Shown here: positions 34,679-44,482 of the stretch, one piece after another
How positions within the stretch are numbered: the first letter of the stretch is position 1
How the letters are laid out: every line of letters begins with the position of its first letter
Assembly: GCF_900105905.1 (NCBI RefSeq)
Contig: NZ_FNSV01000005.1
Location: 1,178,001 to 1,242,000, forward strand
Direction of reading: 5' to 3'
From: Rhodococcus koreensis
GTDB taxonomy: Bacteria > Actinomycetota > Actinomycetes > Mycobacteriales > Mycobacteriaceae
DNA length: 64,000 nt
Position numbers and translations under genes: made by a program
Notes under the pieces: generated by a model
What the model was told of the DNA's origin: nothing
Database searches by the model: none
What the model saw: the letters and a program-made list of their open reading frames with translations, nothing else

Positions 34679-36499
34679 ATGAGCACCGTCGTGGACGCGC
34701 TGATCGGAAAAGTCTTCACCGAGACCCGGGAGAACCGCGGCGGACAGCTCGCCGACTACATTCCCGAGCTCGCCGCGGTCGCCCCCGACTCGTTCGGCAT
34801 CTGCGTCGCGACCGTGGACGGCTATGTGTACGAGGTCGGCGACACCCGTCTGCCGTTCACGATCCAGTCCATCTCGAAACCGTTCACGTACGCCCTGGCG
34901 CTCGCCGATCGCGGGTCCGCCGCCGTCGCCGAGAAGATCGACGTCGAACCGTCCGGGGAACCGTTCAACGAGATCAGCCTCGACCCACGGACGGAACGGC
35001 CCCGCAATCCCATGATCAATGCCGGGGCGATCACTGCGACGTCGCTGGTGGCCGGACCGGACCTGGACACGCGATTCGAGCGGATCCGGTCCACGTACTC
35101 CCGGTACGCAGGGCGGGACCTGACGTTCAACCGGGCGGTCTACGAGTCCGAGTCGCGGAGCGGGCACCGCAACCGGGCGATCGGCCACATGCTGCGCTCG
35201 TTCGACATCATCACCGGCGACCCCGACGAGGCGGTCGATCTCTACTTCCGTCAGTGCTCCCTCGACGTGACGTGCCGCGACCTGAGCCTGATGGCGGCGA
35301 CGATGGCGAACAACGGCGTCAATCCCGTCACCGGGGAGACCGTCCTCGAGCCGGCCCTGGTCGAGCGGGTCCTGAGTGTGATGTCGACGTGCGGCATGTA
35401 CGACGCCGCGGGCAAATGGGTCTACGAGGTCGGGCTGCCCGCCAAGAGCGGCGTCGGGGGCGGCGTGCTCGCCGTCCTGCCCGGGCAGATCGGGATCGCG
35501 ATCTACTCGCCGCGCCTCGACTCCCACGGCAACAGCGTCCGCGGAGTCGAGTCGTGCCGCGCCCTGTCGAACGAGTTGGAACTGCACTTCCTGCACGTCA
35601 CCCGCGCCGCCCGTTCCGCGGTCCGCGCCCGGTACTCCGTGTCGGACGCCCCGTCCCGGATGCGGCGGTCCCCCGCCGAGCGCGCCGCCCTCGACGACGT
35701 CGGCAAGCGCAGCCGGATCTACGAACTGCACGGGGATCTGCTGTTCGCCGGCGCGGAGAGCGCCGTCCGCGAGATCGGCGGCGTCGAGGAGAACCTCGAA
35801 GCGGTGGTGATCGACGTCCGGCGCGTCGACGACGTCAGCGGGGTCGCACGCCGGATGTTCGAGACCCTGCGGGCCGACCTCGGACAGAGCGGGTGCGCGC
35901 TGGCGTTCGTCGACCCGGCCGGTCTGCTCGGCAACACCCGCTCCGACCTGTCGGGACGGGCGGGCCGGGTGTTCGCCGACCTGGATGCCGCCGTGCAGTG
36001 GTGTGAGGACATCCTCCTCGACCGGCACTGCAGCACGGCACGTCAGCCGTCGTCCGTCACGATCGCCGAGCACCCCATGCTGTCCACCCTCAGCGCGAAG
36101 CAACTCGAACGGTTCACCCGCGATCTGGTCACCCAGTCGTATGCGCGCGGCGACCTCGTCATCCACCGGGGCGACCGGGCCGCCGGGCTGTTCCTCATCC
36201 TGTCCGGCAGCGTCAGTTCCACGGTCACCGACCAGTCGGGTGCGGTGCACCGGATCATGACGTTGTCGGCCGGCATGAGCTTCGGGGAGATGACGATGAT
36301 GATCGACTCCCGGTTCCTCAACGACGTCCGCGCCGACACCGAGGTGACGGTCGCGGTGCTGACCACCGAGCGTTACACCGAAATGGCTTCGGAGGAACCG
36401 AAACTGAAGCTGGCGCTGCTCGAACGTCTCGCGTCGGGCGCGTACGAGCAACTCGACGTGATGCTGCGGGCGCTGCTGCGCCAGGGCGGCGGACTCTGA
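34679..36499 (+). CDS. glsA: Glutaminase fused to STAS and cyclic nucleotide-binding domains
   Basis: 606 residues in three domains. Residues 20-305 are a beta-lactamase-like glutaminase with the SxxK catalytic pair in SISKPF (Ser64, Lys67) and NPMINAGAI; it hydrolyses glutamine to glutamate and ammonia. Residues about 343-455 are a STAS domain. Residues about 465-590 are a CRP/cNMP-binding domain ([30 protein letters not shown]). The last domain has no helix-turn-helix, so it senses rather than binds DNA. The layout suggests allosteric control of glutaminase by a nucleotide. Simple glutaminases are about 310 residues. It diverges from dxs over 251 bases. Confidence 0.93.
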   Translation: MSTVVDALIGKVFTETRENRGGQLADYIPELAAVAPDSFGICVATVDGYVYEVGDTRLPFTIQSISKPFTYALALADRGSAAVAEKIDVEPSGEPFNEISLDPRTERPRNPMINAGAITATSLVAGPDLDTRFERIRSTYSRYAGRDLTFNRAVYESESRSGHRNRAIGHMLRSFDIITGDPDEAVDLYFRQCSLDVTCRDLSLMAATMANNGVNPVTGETVLEPALVERVLSVMSTCGMYDAAGKWVYEVGLPAKSGVGGGVLAVLPGQIGIAIYSPRLDSHGNSVRGVESCRALSNELELHFLHVTRAARSAVRARYSVSDAPSRMRRSPAERAALDDVGKRSRIYELHGDLLFAGAESAVREIGGVEENLEAVVIDVRRVDDVSGVARRMFETLRADLGQSGCALAFVDPAGLLGNTRSDLSGRAGRVFADLDAAVQWCEDILLDRHCSTARQPSSVTIAEHPMLSTLSAKQLERFTRDLVTQSYARGDLVIHRGDRAAGLFLILSGSVSSTVTDQSGAVHRIMTLSAGMSFGEMTMMIDSRFLNDVRADTEVTVAVLTTERYTEMASEEPKLKLALLERLASGAYEQLDVMLRALLRQGGGL

Positions 36500-36591
36500 C
36501 CGGCTCACGGGAAAACCCGTTGCCCGAACCGGAAAAATCGGACAGGCTTGGGGCTCGGAACCGACGACGCTCGAATCGAAAGCAGGGTGCA

Positions 36592-37551
36592 ATGCTCACA
36601 GCGACCAAGCTGGCCATCGAGACGACGGGACTCGTCAAGACATTCGGATCCACCCACGCGGTCGACGGCCTGGATCTGGCCGTTCCCCTCGGGGGCGTCT
36701 ACGGCGTCCTCGGACCGAACGGCGCGGGCAAGACCACCGCGATCCGCATGCTGGCCACGCTGCTGCCCCTCGACGGTGGAACCGCCACCGTGCTGGGACA
36801 CGACGTCGCGACCGAGCCGGACGCCGTGCGCAGCAAGGTCTCCCTCACCGGGCAGTTCGCCTCGCTCGACGAGGATCTGACGGGCAGCGAGAATCTGCTG
36901 CTGCTCGGCCGGCTGTACGGGTACTCCCGTGCGGCGGCCCGCACCCGGTCCGAGCAGTTGCTGTCCGCGTTCGGTCTGGAGGAGGCGGGCAACCGGCAGG
37001 TGAAGAACTACTCCGGCGGCATGCGCCGGCGGCTCGACATCGCGGCGAGCATCATCGTCACCCCGGAGATGATCTTCCTCGACGAACCCACCACCGGTCT
37101 CGACCCACGCAGCCGCAATCAGGTGTGGGAGATCGTCCGCGCACTGGTGGCCGGCGGAACGACGGTGCTGTTGACCACGCAGTACCTCGACGAGGCCGAC
37201 CAACTCGCCGACCGGGTGGCCGTCATCGACCACGGCAAGGTGATCGCCGAGGGCACCACCGGCGAACTCAAGGCCTCCGTCGGATCGGGTGCGCTGCACG
37301 TGCGGGTCACCGACATCGCCACCCGTCCCGCGGCGGCGGCGCTGCTGCGGGACGTGCTCGAGGTGCCGGTCACCGAGGAAGCCGATCCCGCCGCACTCAC
37401 CGCCCGCATCGACGACCCGGCCCGGGTCTCGCGGGCGCTGCCCGCACTCGACGACGCCGGAATCGCAGTCAGCACATTCGCATTGGGGCAGCCGAGCCTC
37501 GACGAAGTCTTTCTCTCCCTCACCGGCCGACCCACCGAGGAGCACGCATGA
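36592..37551 (+). CDS. ABC-2 exporter ATPase, DrrA/daunorubicin-resistance type
   Basis: 319 residues. Walker [10 protein letters not shown], signature YSGGMRRRL, Walker [14 protein letters not shown], and the DrrA-type C-terminal extension ([13 protein letters not shown]). It pairs with the membrane protein that starts at 37548, overlapping by ATGA. The complex exports hydrophobic compounds. ATG at 36592 has AGCAGG upstream. Confidence 0.9.
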   Translation: MLTATKLAIETTGLVKTFGSTHAVDGLDLAVPLGGVYGVLGPNGAGKTTAIRMLATLLPLDGGTATVLGHDVATEPDAVRSKVSLTGQFASLDEDLTGSENLLLLGRLYGYSRAAARTRSEQLLSAFGLEEAGNRQVKNYSGGMRRRLDIAASIIVTPEMIFLDEPTTGLDPRSRNQVWEIVRALVAGGTTVLLTTQYLDEADQLADRVAVIDHGKVIAEGTTGELKASVGSGALHVRVTDIATRPAAAALLRDVLEVPVTEEADPAALTARIDDPARVSRALPALDDAGIAVSTFALGQPSLDEVFLSLTGRPTEEHA

Positions 37552-38387
37552 CCTCCACCACCGACCGGACCGCCGACACCGCAGCGGCTGTCGCCGACGT
37601 CCTGAAGATGCCCGGCCCGAGGCCCGCGCGACCCACCGCATTGTCGACGTCGCTGTCGTTCGGCTGGCGGGCCCTGCTCAAGATCAAGCACGTTCCCGAG
37701 CAACTGTTCGACGTGACGATGTTCCCGATCATGTTCACGTTGATGTTCACGTATCTGTTCGGGGGTGCGCTGGCCGGATCGACCAGCGCCTACGTGCAGT
37801 TCCTGCTGCCGGGCATCCTCGTGCAGACGGTCGTCATGATCACCATGTACACCGGCCTGACGCTCAACAAGGACATCGAGAAGGGCGTCTTCGACCGGTT
37901 CCGGTCGCTCCCGATCTGGCGTCCGTCGCCTCTCGTGGGCGCGCTGCTCGGCGACGTCGTCCGCTACACGATCGCCTCGATCATCGTCCTGATCCTCGGG
38001 CTCGTCCTGGGATTCCGCCCGGATGGCGGGCTCGTCGGTGTGGTGGCGTCGATCGGACTGCTGCTGTTGTTCTCCTTCAGCCTGTCGTGGATCTGGACGA
38101 TGTTCGCGATGCTCATGCGCACCGAGCAGGCGGTCATGGGGGTGTCGATGTTCATCCTGTTCCCACTGACGTTCGCCAGCAACATCTTCGTCGACCCCGC
38201 GACCATGCCGGGCTGGCTCCAGGCGTTCGTCGGCGTCAACCCGATCAGCAAGCTGGTGACGTCCATTCGCGGGCTCATGGCCGGAACGGTGGAGATGGCG
38301 GATCTCGCCGTGGTGTTCGGGTGGTGCGCCGGATTCGTCGTGATCTTCGGACCGCTGACGATGCGCCTGTACAACCGTAAGTCGTGA
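37548..38387 (+). CDS. ABC-2 exporter permease, DrrB type
   Basis: 279 residues with about six membrane segments, starting with a polar 35-residue N terminus. The ABC-2 signature lies in the [27 protein letters not shown] segment. Overlaps both neighbours by four bases (ATGA at the start, GTGA at the end), so ATPase, permease and the SIMPL protein are one transcript. Confidence 0.88.
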   Translation: MTSTTDRTADTAAAVADVLKMPGPRPARPTALSTSLSFGWRALLKIKHVPEQLFDVTMFPIMFTLMFTYLFGGALAGSTSAYVQFLLPGILVQTVVMITMYTGLTLNKDIEKGVFDRFRSLPIWRPSPLVGALLGDVVRYTIASIIVLILGLVLGFRPDGGLVGVVASIGLLLLFSFSLSWIWTMFAMLMRTEQAVMGVSMFILFPLTFASNIFVDPATMPGWLQAFVGVNPISKLVTSIRGLMAGTVEMADLAVVFGWCAGFVVIFGPLTMRLYNRKS

Positions 38388-39046
38388 CGGCGTCTGTGTC
38401 CGGTCCCGCCGAGCATGCGGTGACGGTGCGCGGATCCGGAATCGTCTCCGCGGTTCCGGATCTCGTCCGCGCCTCCGTCACCGTGACGGCGACGCGTCCC
38501 GCGGTGGCCGATGCGTTCGAGGCCGTCGCCCGCTCCACCACTGCCGTCACCGACACCCTGCGCGGGTACGGCGTCTCGGGCCCCGACCTCGCGACCACCG
38601 GGCTGTCCGTGCACTCCGAGACCACGTGGGCCGAGGGCCGGGGCAACGAGGTGACGGGCTACACCGCGGCGACGACACTGCAGATCACCGTCCGTGCGGC
38701 CGGCGCATCCGCACCGTCACCGGCGCAGGTGGTGGCCGCCTGCGTCGGCGCGGGTGGCGACGACATCCGCCTCGGCGGACTCGAATTCGACTTCTCCGAT
38801 CCGGCCGCGCTGACGGCGACCGCCCGGGAACGGGCGTGGGCCGATGCCCTCGGCAAAGCGGAGCAGTACGCCTCGCTGTCGGGAAGCGCACTGGGCGAGG
38901 TGCTCGACATCGCGGAGGTCGACATCGGTGACGTATCCCCGCGACCGGTCGCGAAGGCGTTCGCGGCGGCCGATTCCGCGATCGCCGTCGAACGCGGTGA
39001 GAAGCCGACGCGGGTGGACGTGCGCGTGCGGTGGCGGCTGGTCTAG
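38384..39046 (+). CDS. SIMPL domain (DUF541) protein
   Basis: 220 residues of the SIMPL/DUF541 fold: VTVRGSGIVSAVPDLVRASVTVTA near the start and the repeat of a beta-helix-beta unit. No signal peptide or lipobox is visible, unlike periplasmic members. Start is GTG at 38384 overlapping the permease stop. Family function is poorly known; this place behind an exporter suggests an accessory role. Its stop overlaps the stop of the convergent MarR gene by four bases. Confidence 0.8.
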   Translation: MTASVSGPAEHAVTVRGSGIVSAVPDLVRASVTVTATRPAVADAFEAVARSTTAVTDTLRGYGVSGPDLATTGLSVHSETTWAEGRGNEVTGYTAATTLQITVRAAGASAPSPAQVVAACVGAGGDDIRLGGLEFDFSDPAALTATARERAWADALGKAEQYASLSGSALGEVLDIAEVDIGDVSPRPVAKAFAAADSAIAVERGEKPTRVDVRVRWRLV

Positions 39047-39525
39047 GCCCGGGGGCCGCGCTGCTGCACCGAGGCCGCGAACGTGTCGGTGAGCTGGGTC
39101 AGCGACGTCACTGCCGCCAGTGCCTGTTCCTGTGACCAGTCTTCGAGCATGCCGCGCAACCGTTCGGCCCGGCGCGCGGTGGTCTCGGCCAGAATGTCCA
39201 TCCCGCTCGGCGACACCCGGATCCGGGAGGCCCGCTTGTCGTCGGGATCGGCGGCGCGGGATACGTATCCCGCGTCGACCAGTTCGGAAATCTGCCTGCT
39301 CAGCGAGGACTGACTCACGCACAGGTCGGCGGCCAGTTCGTTCTGGCGGCACTCCCCGCGCGCTGCGAGCACGAAGAGCACGCTCGTCAGTGCGGGCGCG
39401 ATCGGGGTCTCGCCGCTCGCGGAGACGACCGCCCGCAACGACCGCCCGAGCGCGAACACCGCATCGACGAGCGCCTGCGCAGTATCTGCCTGTACCGACA
39501 TCCTGTCCCCGTCCCGAACACCCAC
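39043..39525 (-). CDS. MarR-family transcription regulator
   Basis: 160 residues. The winged helix is at about residues 55-125: NELAADLCVSQSSLSRQISELVDAGYVSR, then DPDDKRASRIRVS for the wing. Start could be GTG at 39525 or ATG at 39501. Its 3' end meets that of the SIMPL gene, so it is not in the exporter transcript, but it may regulate it; GTTCG-N4-CGAAC at 39559-39572 upstream is a candidate operator. Confidence 0.85.
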   Translation of the reverse strand: MGVRDGDRMSVQADTAQALVDAVFALGRSLRAVVSASGETPIAPALTSVLFVLAARGECRQNELAADLCVSQSSLSRQISELVDAGYVSRAADPDDKRASRIRVSPSGMDILAETTARRAERLRGMLEDWSQEQALAAVTSLTQLTDTFAASVQQRGPRA

Positions 39526-39574
39526 TACCTGCGGGCTCGACTATACGTATTGTTGCGTTCGGTAACGAACTTCG

Positions 39575-40843
39575 TCAGCGCGTGAGCAGCGCGATGCACT
39601 CCACGTGGTGGGTCAGCGGGAACGCGTCGAACGCGCGCAACTCGTCGACATGATATCCCTGCCCGAGGTACAGACCGATGTCGCGGGCGAACGACGCCGG
39701 GTCGCACCCCACGTGCACCACCCGCTCGGCGCCGGCGGCGGCGACCGTCTCGATCACCGCACGCCCGGCACCCGCACGCGGCGGATCGAGTACCACGACC
39801 CGGGGTGGGGAGGCCAACCCGGCGATCGCGCGCTCGACCCGGTCGGCGTGGAAGCGCACCTGCGGGAGGTCGGAGAGCGCCGCCTTCCCGTCCGCCACGG
39901 CCTGGCGCGCGGACTCCACGGAATCCACGTGTCCCGACGACCCGGCGCTCCCGGCGAGGGCGGCGGCGAACACCCCGACTCCCCCGTACAGGTCCCATGC
40001 CGTCTCACCCGCGGACAGCCCGGCCCATTCGGAGACCACCGCGGAATACGCTTCGGCGGCCCCGCGATGCGCCTGCCAGAACCCGGTGGCGGCCAGTTCC
40101 CATGAGCGGTCGCGCACCCGCTCCACCGGGCGGCCCGATCCCACGACCACCCGCTCCGCGCGCGGCGCACCACCCGCGGCCCGCCGTGCCATGGCACCAC
40201 GCCGCCCGGGACTCGTGCGGCCGGTCCGCGACACCTTCGGCGGCGCGATCTCGACCACGTGCCGCTCCCCCGCGCCGTCGAGAACGATCTGCACCTCGCT
40301 GCCGGGCTTCCAATCGTGTTCGCCCACACCGTCGTAGGCGGCGGCCTCGATCTGCGGGCACGCGAGGTCCGTGACGATCCCGGAACTGCGGTGCCGGTGG
40401 TAGCCGGGACGGCCGTCCGGGTCGACGGCCAGCCGCACCCGGGTGCGCCAGCCGGTGCCGTCCCCCGTGCCGGGCAGTTCCTCGACGTCCACGTCACGCT
40501 GCACCCGCGCGAGCCGCACCAGCTGCTCCGACACGACCTGCGACTTCATGTCCCGCTGCAGGTGCAGGCTCGCGTGCGAGAAGTCGCAGCAGCCCGCGCC
40601 GCCCGGACCGGACACCGGGCACACCGGGGCGACCCGCTCCGGGGACGCGTCGAGGATCTCGATCGCGTCGGCCCGGCAGTACGACCCGCCGCGGTCCTCG
40701 GTGACCCGGGCGACGACGCGCTCGCCCGGCAGCCCGTGCCGGACGAAGACCACCCGGCCCTCGTGGCGGGCGACGACGAAACCGCCGTGCCCGGGATTTC
40801 CCAGCCGCAGCTCGAGGTGGCGGTCCGACCAGTTCTCACTCAA
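39575..40843 (-). CDS. TrmA/RumA-type m5U RNA methyltransferase with TRAM domain
   Basis: 422 residues. An N-terminal TRAM-like RNA-binding domain (residues 5-65) is followed by the cysteine-rich segment CPVSGPGGAGCC that may hold a [4Fe-4S] cluster, and a class I methyltransferase domain with VVLDPPRAGAG (motif IV) and the catalytic-cysteine motif HVGCDPASFARDI. It methylates uridine C5 in tRNA or rRNA. Start is TTG at 40843, 13 bases after the KimA-like gene, so the two form an operon as Rv2690c-Rv2689c do. Confidence 0.88.
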   Translation of the reverse strand: MSENWSDRHLELRLGNPGHGGFVVARHEGRVVFVRHGLPGERVVARVTEDRGGSYCRADAIEILDASPERVAPVCPVSGPGGAGCCDFSHASLHLQRDMKSQVVSEQLVRLARVQRDVDVEELPGTGDGTGWRTRVRLAVDPDGRPGYHRHRSSGIVTDLACPQIEAAAYDGVGEHDWKPGSEVQIVLDGAGERHVVEIAPPKVSRTGRTSPGRRGAMARRAAGGAPRAERVVVGSGRPVERVRDRSWELAATGFWQAHRGAAEAYSAVVSEWAGLSAGETAWDLYGGVGVFAAALAGSAGSSGHVDSVESARQAVADGKAALSDLPQVRFHADRVERAIAGLASPPRVVVLDPPRAGAGRAVIETVAAAGAERVVHVGCDPASFARDIGLYLGQGYHVDELRAFDAFPLTHHVECIALLTR

Positions 40844-40856
40844 CGCTTCTCGTCCG

Positions 40857-42851
40857 TCACTTGTCGTCGGGTTCGTAGCCGCGGCGCGAGGCCCCGGCCG
40901 TGTATTCGATGTTCAGTGTCTTCGCCTTCTCGGACGAGTTCAGTTGCCACGGCACGCTGGTGACCATCACACCCGGCTGGAACAGCAGCCGGCTCTTGAG
41001 CCGCAGTGCACTCTGGTTGTGCAGGATCTGCTCCCACCAGTGCCCCACCACGTACTCGGGAATGAACACGGTGACGACGTCCCGCGGCGAGTCCTTCCGG
41101 ACGCGGCGCACGTAGTCGAGCACGGGTTTGGTGATCTCGCGGTACGGCGACTCGATCACCTTGAGCGGCACCGAGATGTCACTCTTCTCCCACCGCCGCA
41201 CGAGCGCCCGGGTGTCGGGTTCGTCGACATTGACGGTGATCGCCTCGAGCGTGTCCGGCCGTGTCGCCCGGGCGTAGGCCAGCGCGCGCATCGTCGGCAT
41301 GTGCAGCTTGGAGACGAGCACGATGGAGTGCGTGCGGCTGGGCAGCACCCCGTCCCATTCCTGTTCCTCGAGTTCCCGCGCGACGCTGTCGTAGTGCTTC
41401 CGGATCATCTTCATCACGACGAAGATCGCGACCATGGCCACGATCGCGATCCACGCGCCTGCCGCGAACTTCGTGATGAGCACGATGATCAGGACGGCAC
41501 CGGTCATGGCGAGGCCGATGGAGTTGATCACCCGGGAGCGCTGCATCCGCCGGCGCGAAGCGGGATCGTTCTCGGTCTTCAGATGCCGGGTCCAGTGCCG
41601 GATCATGCCCGTCTGGCTGAGCACGAACGAGACGAACACGCCGACGATGTACAGCTGGATCAGCTTGGTCACCTCGGCGCCGAACAGGACGACGAACGCG
41701 ATCGCCGCCCCGGACAGGAACAGGATGCCGTTGCTGAACGCCAGACGGTCGCCGCGGGTGTGCAGCTGACGCGGCAGGTAGCGGTCCTGCGCGAGGATCG
41801 AGCCGAGCACGGGGAAGCCGTTGAAGGCCGTGTTCGCGGCCAGCACCAGGATCAGGGCCGTCACGATGGCGATGAAGTAGAACCCGATGGGGAAACCGCC
41901 GAACACCGTCTCCGCGATCTGCGCGATCAGCGTCTTCTGGTGATAGCCGGCCGGCGCGCCGATCAGCTGCTCGGCCGGGCTGTGCGCGTACACGATCCCG
42001 ATCTTCTGAGCCAGGATGATGATGCCCATCAGCAACACGATGGCGATCGACCCCAGCAGCAGCAGCGTGGTCGCCGCGTTACGGGACTTCGGCTTCTGGA
42101 ACGCGGGAACACCGTTGCTGATCGCCTCGACACCGGTCAGCGCCGCACACCCGGACGAGAAGGCCCGCGCGATCAGGAACGCGAACGCGATCCCGTACAG
42201 GTGTGAGTCCTCGGCTTCGAGTTCGAACCCGGACGATTCGGCGCGCAGGTCGTCGCCGAACACGTAGATCTGGACGAACCCCCACAGCAGCATCAGCGCC
42301 ATGCCGGCGATGAACGCGTACGTCGGGATCGCGAAGGCGGCACCGGATTCGCGGATGCCCCGCAGGTTGATGGCGGTCAGCAGGACGATGGCCGCGACCG
42401 CGAACAGCACCTTGTGCTGGGCGACGAACGGGACCGCCGAACCGATGTTGGACGCCGCCGACGAAATGGACACGGCCACCGTGAGCACGTAGTCCACCAG
42501 CAGGGCGCTGCCGACGGTCAGACCGGCGGTGGGACCGAGATTGACGGTCGCGACCTCGTAGTCGCCGCCGCCCGACGGGTAGGCGTGCACATTCTGCCGG
42601 TAGCTGGCGACCACCACCGCCATCACGGCGGCGACGGCGAGCCCGATCCAGGGGGTGTAGGCGTAGGCGGAGATGCCCGCCACCGACAGCACCAGGAAGA
42701 TTTCCTCGGGGGCGTACGCCACCGACGACATCGCGTCGGACGCGAAGACGGGGAGGGCGATTCTCTTGGGAAGCAGCGTGTGCCCGAGCTTGTCGCTCCG
42801 GAAGGGTCTGCCTAGCAGTAGCCGCTTTGTGGCGGTCGAGAGCTTTGACAC
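40857..42851 (-). CDS. KimA-like potassium transporter (APC superfamily)
   Basis: 664 residues. It follows B. subtilis KimA/YdaO through the chain as I remember it: SDAMSSVAYAPEEI, SYRQNVHAYPSGGGDY, SSGCAALTGVEAISNGVPAF, VLAANTAFNGFP, and a 150-residue cytosolic C-terminal domain ending HWWEQILHNQSALRLK. Twelve membrane segments precede that domain. Databases usually call such proteins amino-acid permeases. It is divergent from ceoB/ceoC. The GTG start at 42851 (VSKLSTATKR) is supported by a TACGCT -10 whose end lies six bases upstream, and matches the start of the mycobacterial homologue; the ATG at 42971 would read back across the divergent promoters. Confidence 0.85.
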   Translation of the reverse strand: MSKLSTATKRLLLGRPFRSDKLGHTLLPKRIALPVFASDAMSSVAYAPEEIFLVLSVAGISAYAYTPWIGLAVAAVMAVVVASYRQNVHAYPSGGGDYEVATVNLGPTAGLTVGSALLVDYVLTVAVSISSAASNIGSAVPFVAQHKVLFAVAAIVLLTAINLRGIRESGAAFAIPTYAFIAGMALMLLWGFVQIYVFGDDLRAESSGFELEAEDSHLYGIAFAFLIARAFSSGCAALTGVEAISNGVPAFQKPKSRNAATTLLLLGSIAIVLLMGIIILAQKIGIVYAHSPAEQLIGAPAGYHQKTLIAQIAETVFGGFPIGFYFIAIVTALILVLAANTAFNGFPVLGSILAQDRYLPRQLHTRGDRLAFSNGILFLSGAAIAFVVLFGAEVTKLIQLYIVGVFVSFVLSQTGMIRHWTRHLKTENDPASRRRMQRSRVINSIGLAMTGAVLIIVLITKFAAGAWIAIVAMVAIFVVMKMIRKHYDSVARELEEQEWDGVLPSRTHSIVLVSKLHMPTMRALAYARATRPDTLEAITVNVDEPDTRALVRRWEKSDISVPLKVIESPYREITKPVLDYVRRVRKDSPRDVVTVFIPEYVVGHWWEQILHNQSALRLKSRLLFQPGVMVTSVPWQLNSSEKAKTLNIEYTAGASRRGYEPDDK

Positions 42852-42857
42852 TGCCAA

Positions 42858-42863
42858 AGCGTA
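42858..42863 (-). promoter_or_regulatory. -10 element of the KimA-like gene, leaderless
   Basis: TACGCT on the minus strand, six bases before the GTG at 42851. It leaves no 5' leader that could hold a riboswitch. Confidence 0.5.
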
Positions 42864-43013
42864 AGCCGTCCGCAGAAAACCTGGACCCTCACCCACCAAT
42901 GTGTCCGGATTGCGATCTCTGTCCCGGTTGCTCTTCCGTCCGGGCACTGTACGGTTCGATTCGGTACGCACGTACTCGAGACGTGAAACCAGAGCCCAGA
43001 AACGGAGTACAAG

Positions 43014-43679
43014 GTGTATGTGGTCATCATGGGATGCGGCCGGGTCGGCTCATCCCTCGCCGGCTCGCTGACCCGGATCGGCCACGAGGTCGCGGTCATC
43101 GATCGCGACCCCGCCGCATTCCTGCGCCTCGAACCCGACTTCCCCGGACACACTGTCGTCGGCATGGGTTTCGACCGTGACGTGCTGGTCAAGGCCGGTA
43201 TCGAGCGTGCGGAGGCGTTCGCCGCCGTGTCGTCCGGCGACAACTCCAACATCATTTCCGCGCGGGTCGCCCGCGAGACGTTCGGTGTGGAACGCGTCGT
43301 CGCCCGGATCTACGACGCGAAGCGCGCCGCCGTGTACGAGCGGCTCGGGATCCCCACCGTCGCGACCGTCCCGTGGTCGACGGACCGGTTCCTGCACACC
43401 CTCACCCGCGACAGCCAGACCACCAAGTGGCGCGACCCGTCCGGAACGGTCGCGGTCACCGAGTTGTCCCTGCACGAGGATTGGATCGGCAGGCCCGTCG
43501 CCGAACTGGAGGCGGCGACCCATTCGCGGGTCGCGTTCATCATCCGCTTCGGCACCGGCGTCCTGCCGGACCGCAAGACGGTGTTCCAGGCCGACGACCA
43601 GGTGTACATCGCGGCCGTGTCGGGAACGGTGGCCGAGGCCGTGGCACTCGCGGGCAATCCCCCGCCTTCGGACAATTGA
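43014..43679 (+). CDS. ceoB: TrkA-type RCK potassium-uptake regulator CeoB
   Basis: 221 residues. RCK/TrkA-N Rossmann domain (MGCGRVGSSLAGSL, VIDRDPAAF, SSGDNSNIISARVARE) and a TrkA-C domain in the last 80 residues. Cytoplasmic gating subunit that binds NAD(H)/nucleotides. GTG at 43014 has GGAG upstream. The order ceoB-ceoC matches Rv2691-Rv2692. Confidence 0.92.
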   Translation: MYVVIMGCGRVGSSLAGSLTRIGHEVAVIDRDPAAFLRLEPDFPGHTVVGMGFDRDVLVKAGIERAEAFAAVSSGDNSNIISARVARETFGVERVVARIYDAKRAAVYERLGIPTVATVPWSTDRFLHTLTRDSQTTKWRDPSGTVAVTELSLHEDWIGRPVAELEAATHSRVAFIIRFGTGVLPDRKTVFQADDQVYIAAVSGTVAEAVALAGNPPPSDN

Positions 43680-43743
43680 GACGGCAGCGAGCTGAGACGG
43701 CAGTGAGAATGTTCACGATCGACCACCCGAACGGAAGCAATCG

Positions 43744-44403
43744 ATGAGAGTCGCAATCGCAGGAGCCGGCGCAGTCGGACGCTCGATCGCGCGCGAACTG
43801 GTCCGCAGCGAACACGACGTCATGCTGATCGAGCGCAAACTCGAGCACGTCGAGCAGGAGTCGGTGCCCGAGGCGACCTGGGTCCACGCCGACGCGTGCG
43901 AGCTGAGCAGCCTCGAGACGGCCTCCCTGGAAACCTACGAGGTCGTGATCGCGGCCACCGGTGACGACAAGGCCAACCTCGTCCTCAGCCTCCTCGCGAA
44001 GACCGAGTTCGGGGTCAGCCGCGTGGTCGCCCGCGTCAACGATCCGCGCAACGAGTGGTTGTTCGACGAGTCCTGGGGCGTCGACGTCGCCGTGTCCACC
44101 CCCCGGATGCTCGCCTCGCTGGTGGAGGAGGCGGTGTCGGTAGGCGATCTCGTGCGGCTGATGACGCTGCGCCAGGGGCAGGCCAACCTCGTCGAGATCA
44201 CGCTGCCCGACAACACGCCCCTCGCCGGGAAACCCGTCCGCAAGCTGCAATTGCCCCGCGACGCCGCGCTGGTCACCATCCTGCGCGGTGGACGAGTCAT
44301 CGTGCCGCAGCAGGACGATCCGCTCGAGGGCGGTGACGAGCTGCTGTTCGTCGCCGCGGTGGACGTCGAGGACGACCTGCGCGCGGCGGTCGGGCTCTCG
44401 TAG
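43744..44403 (+). CDS. ceoC: TrkA-type RCK potassium-uptake regulator CeoC
   Basis: 219 residues. TrkA-N domain with AGAGAVGRSIAREL and IERKLEHVE, then ATGDDKANLVLSLLAKTEFGV, and a TrkA-C domain (ITLPDNTPLAGKPVRKLQLP, LEGGDELLFVA). It begins 64 bases after ceoB. Membrane Trk subunits (TrkH/G) are not in the window, so the partner is unclear; the adjacent KimA-like transporter is a candidate. Confidence 0.92.
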   Translation: MRVAIAGAGAVGRSIARELVRSEHDVMLIERKLEHVEQESVPEATWVHADACELSSLETASLETYEVVIAATGDDKANLVLSLLAKTEFGVSRVVARVNDPRNEWLFDESWGVDVAVSTPRMLASLVEEAVSVGDLVRLMTLRQGQANLVEITLPDNTPLAGKPVRKLQLPRDAALVTILRGGRVIVPQQDDPLEGGDELLFVAAVDVEDDLRAAVGLS

Positions 44404-44482
44404 CCGCCCGGCGCGAGCAGCGCCGAATTCTTCTCCGGCACAGTCGGTCAGCGCCCAGGCGGCCCCGGGTAGGGGACCGCAC

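Noticed and set aside
42852-43013. c-di-AMP (ydaO-type) riboswitch upstream of the KimA-like gene
   Set aside because: In Bacillus this riboswitch precedes kimA. Here the -10 element is six bases from the start, so there is no leader RNA to hold it, and no matching structure was seen in the gap.
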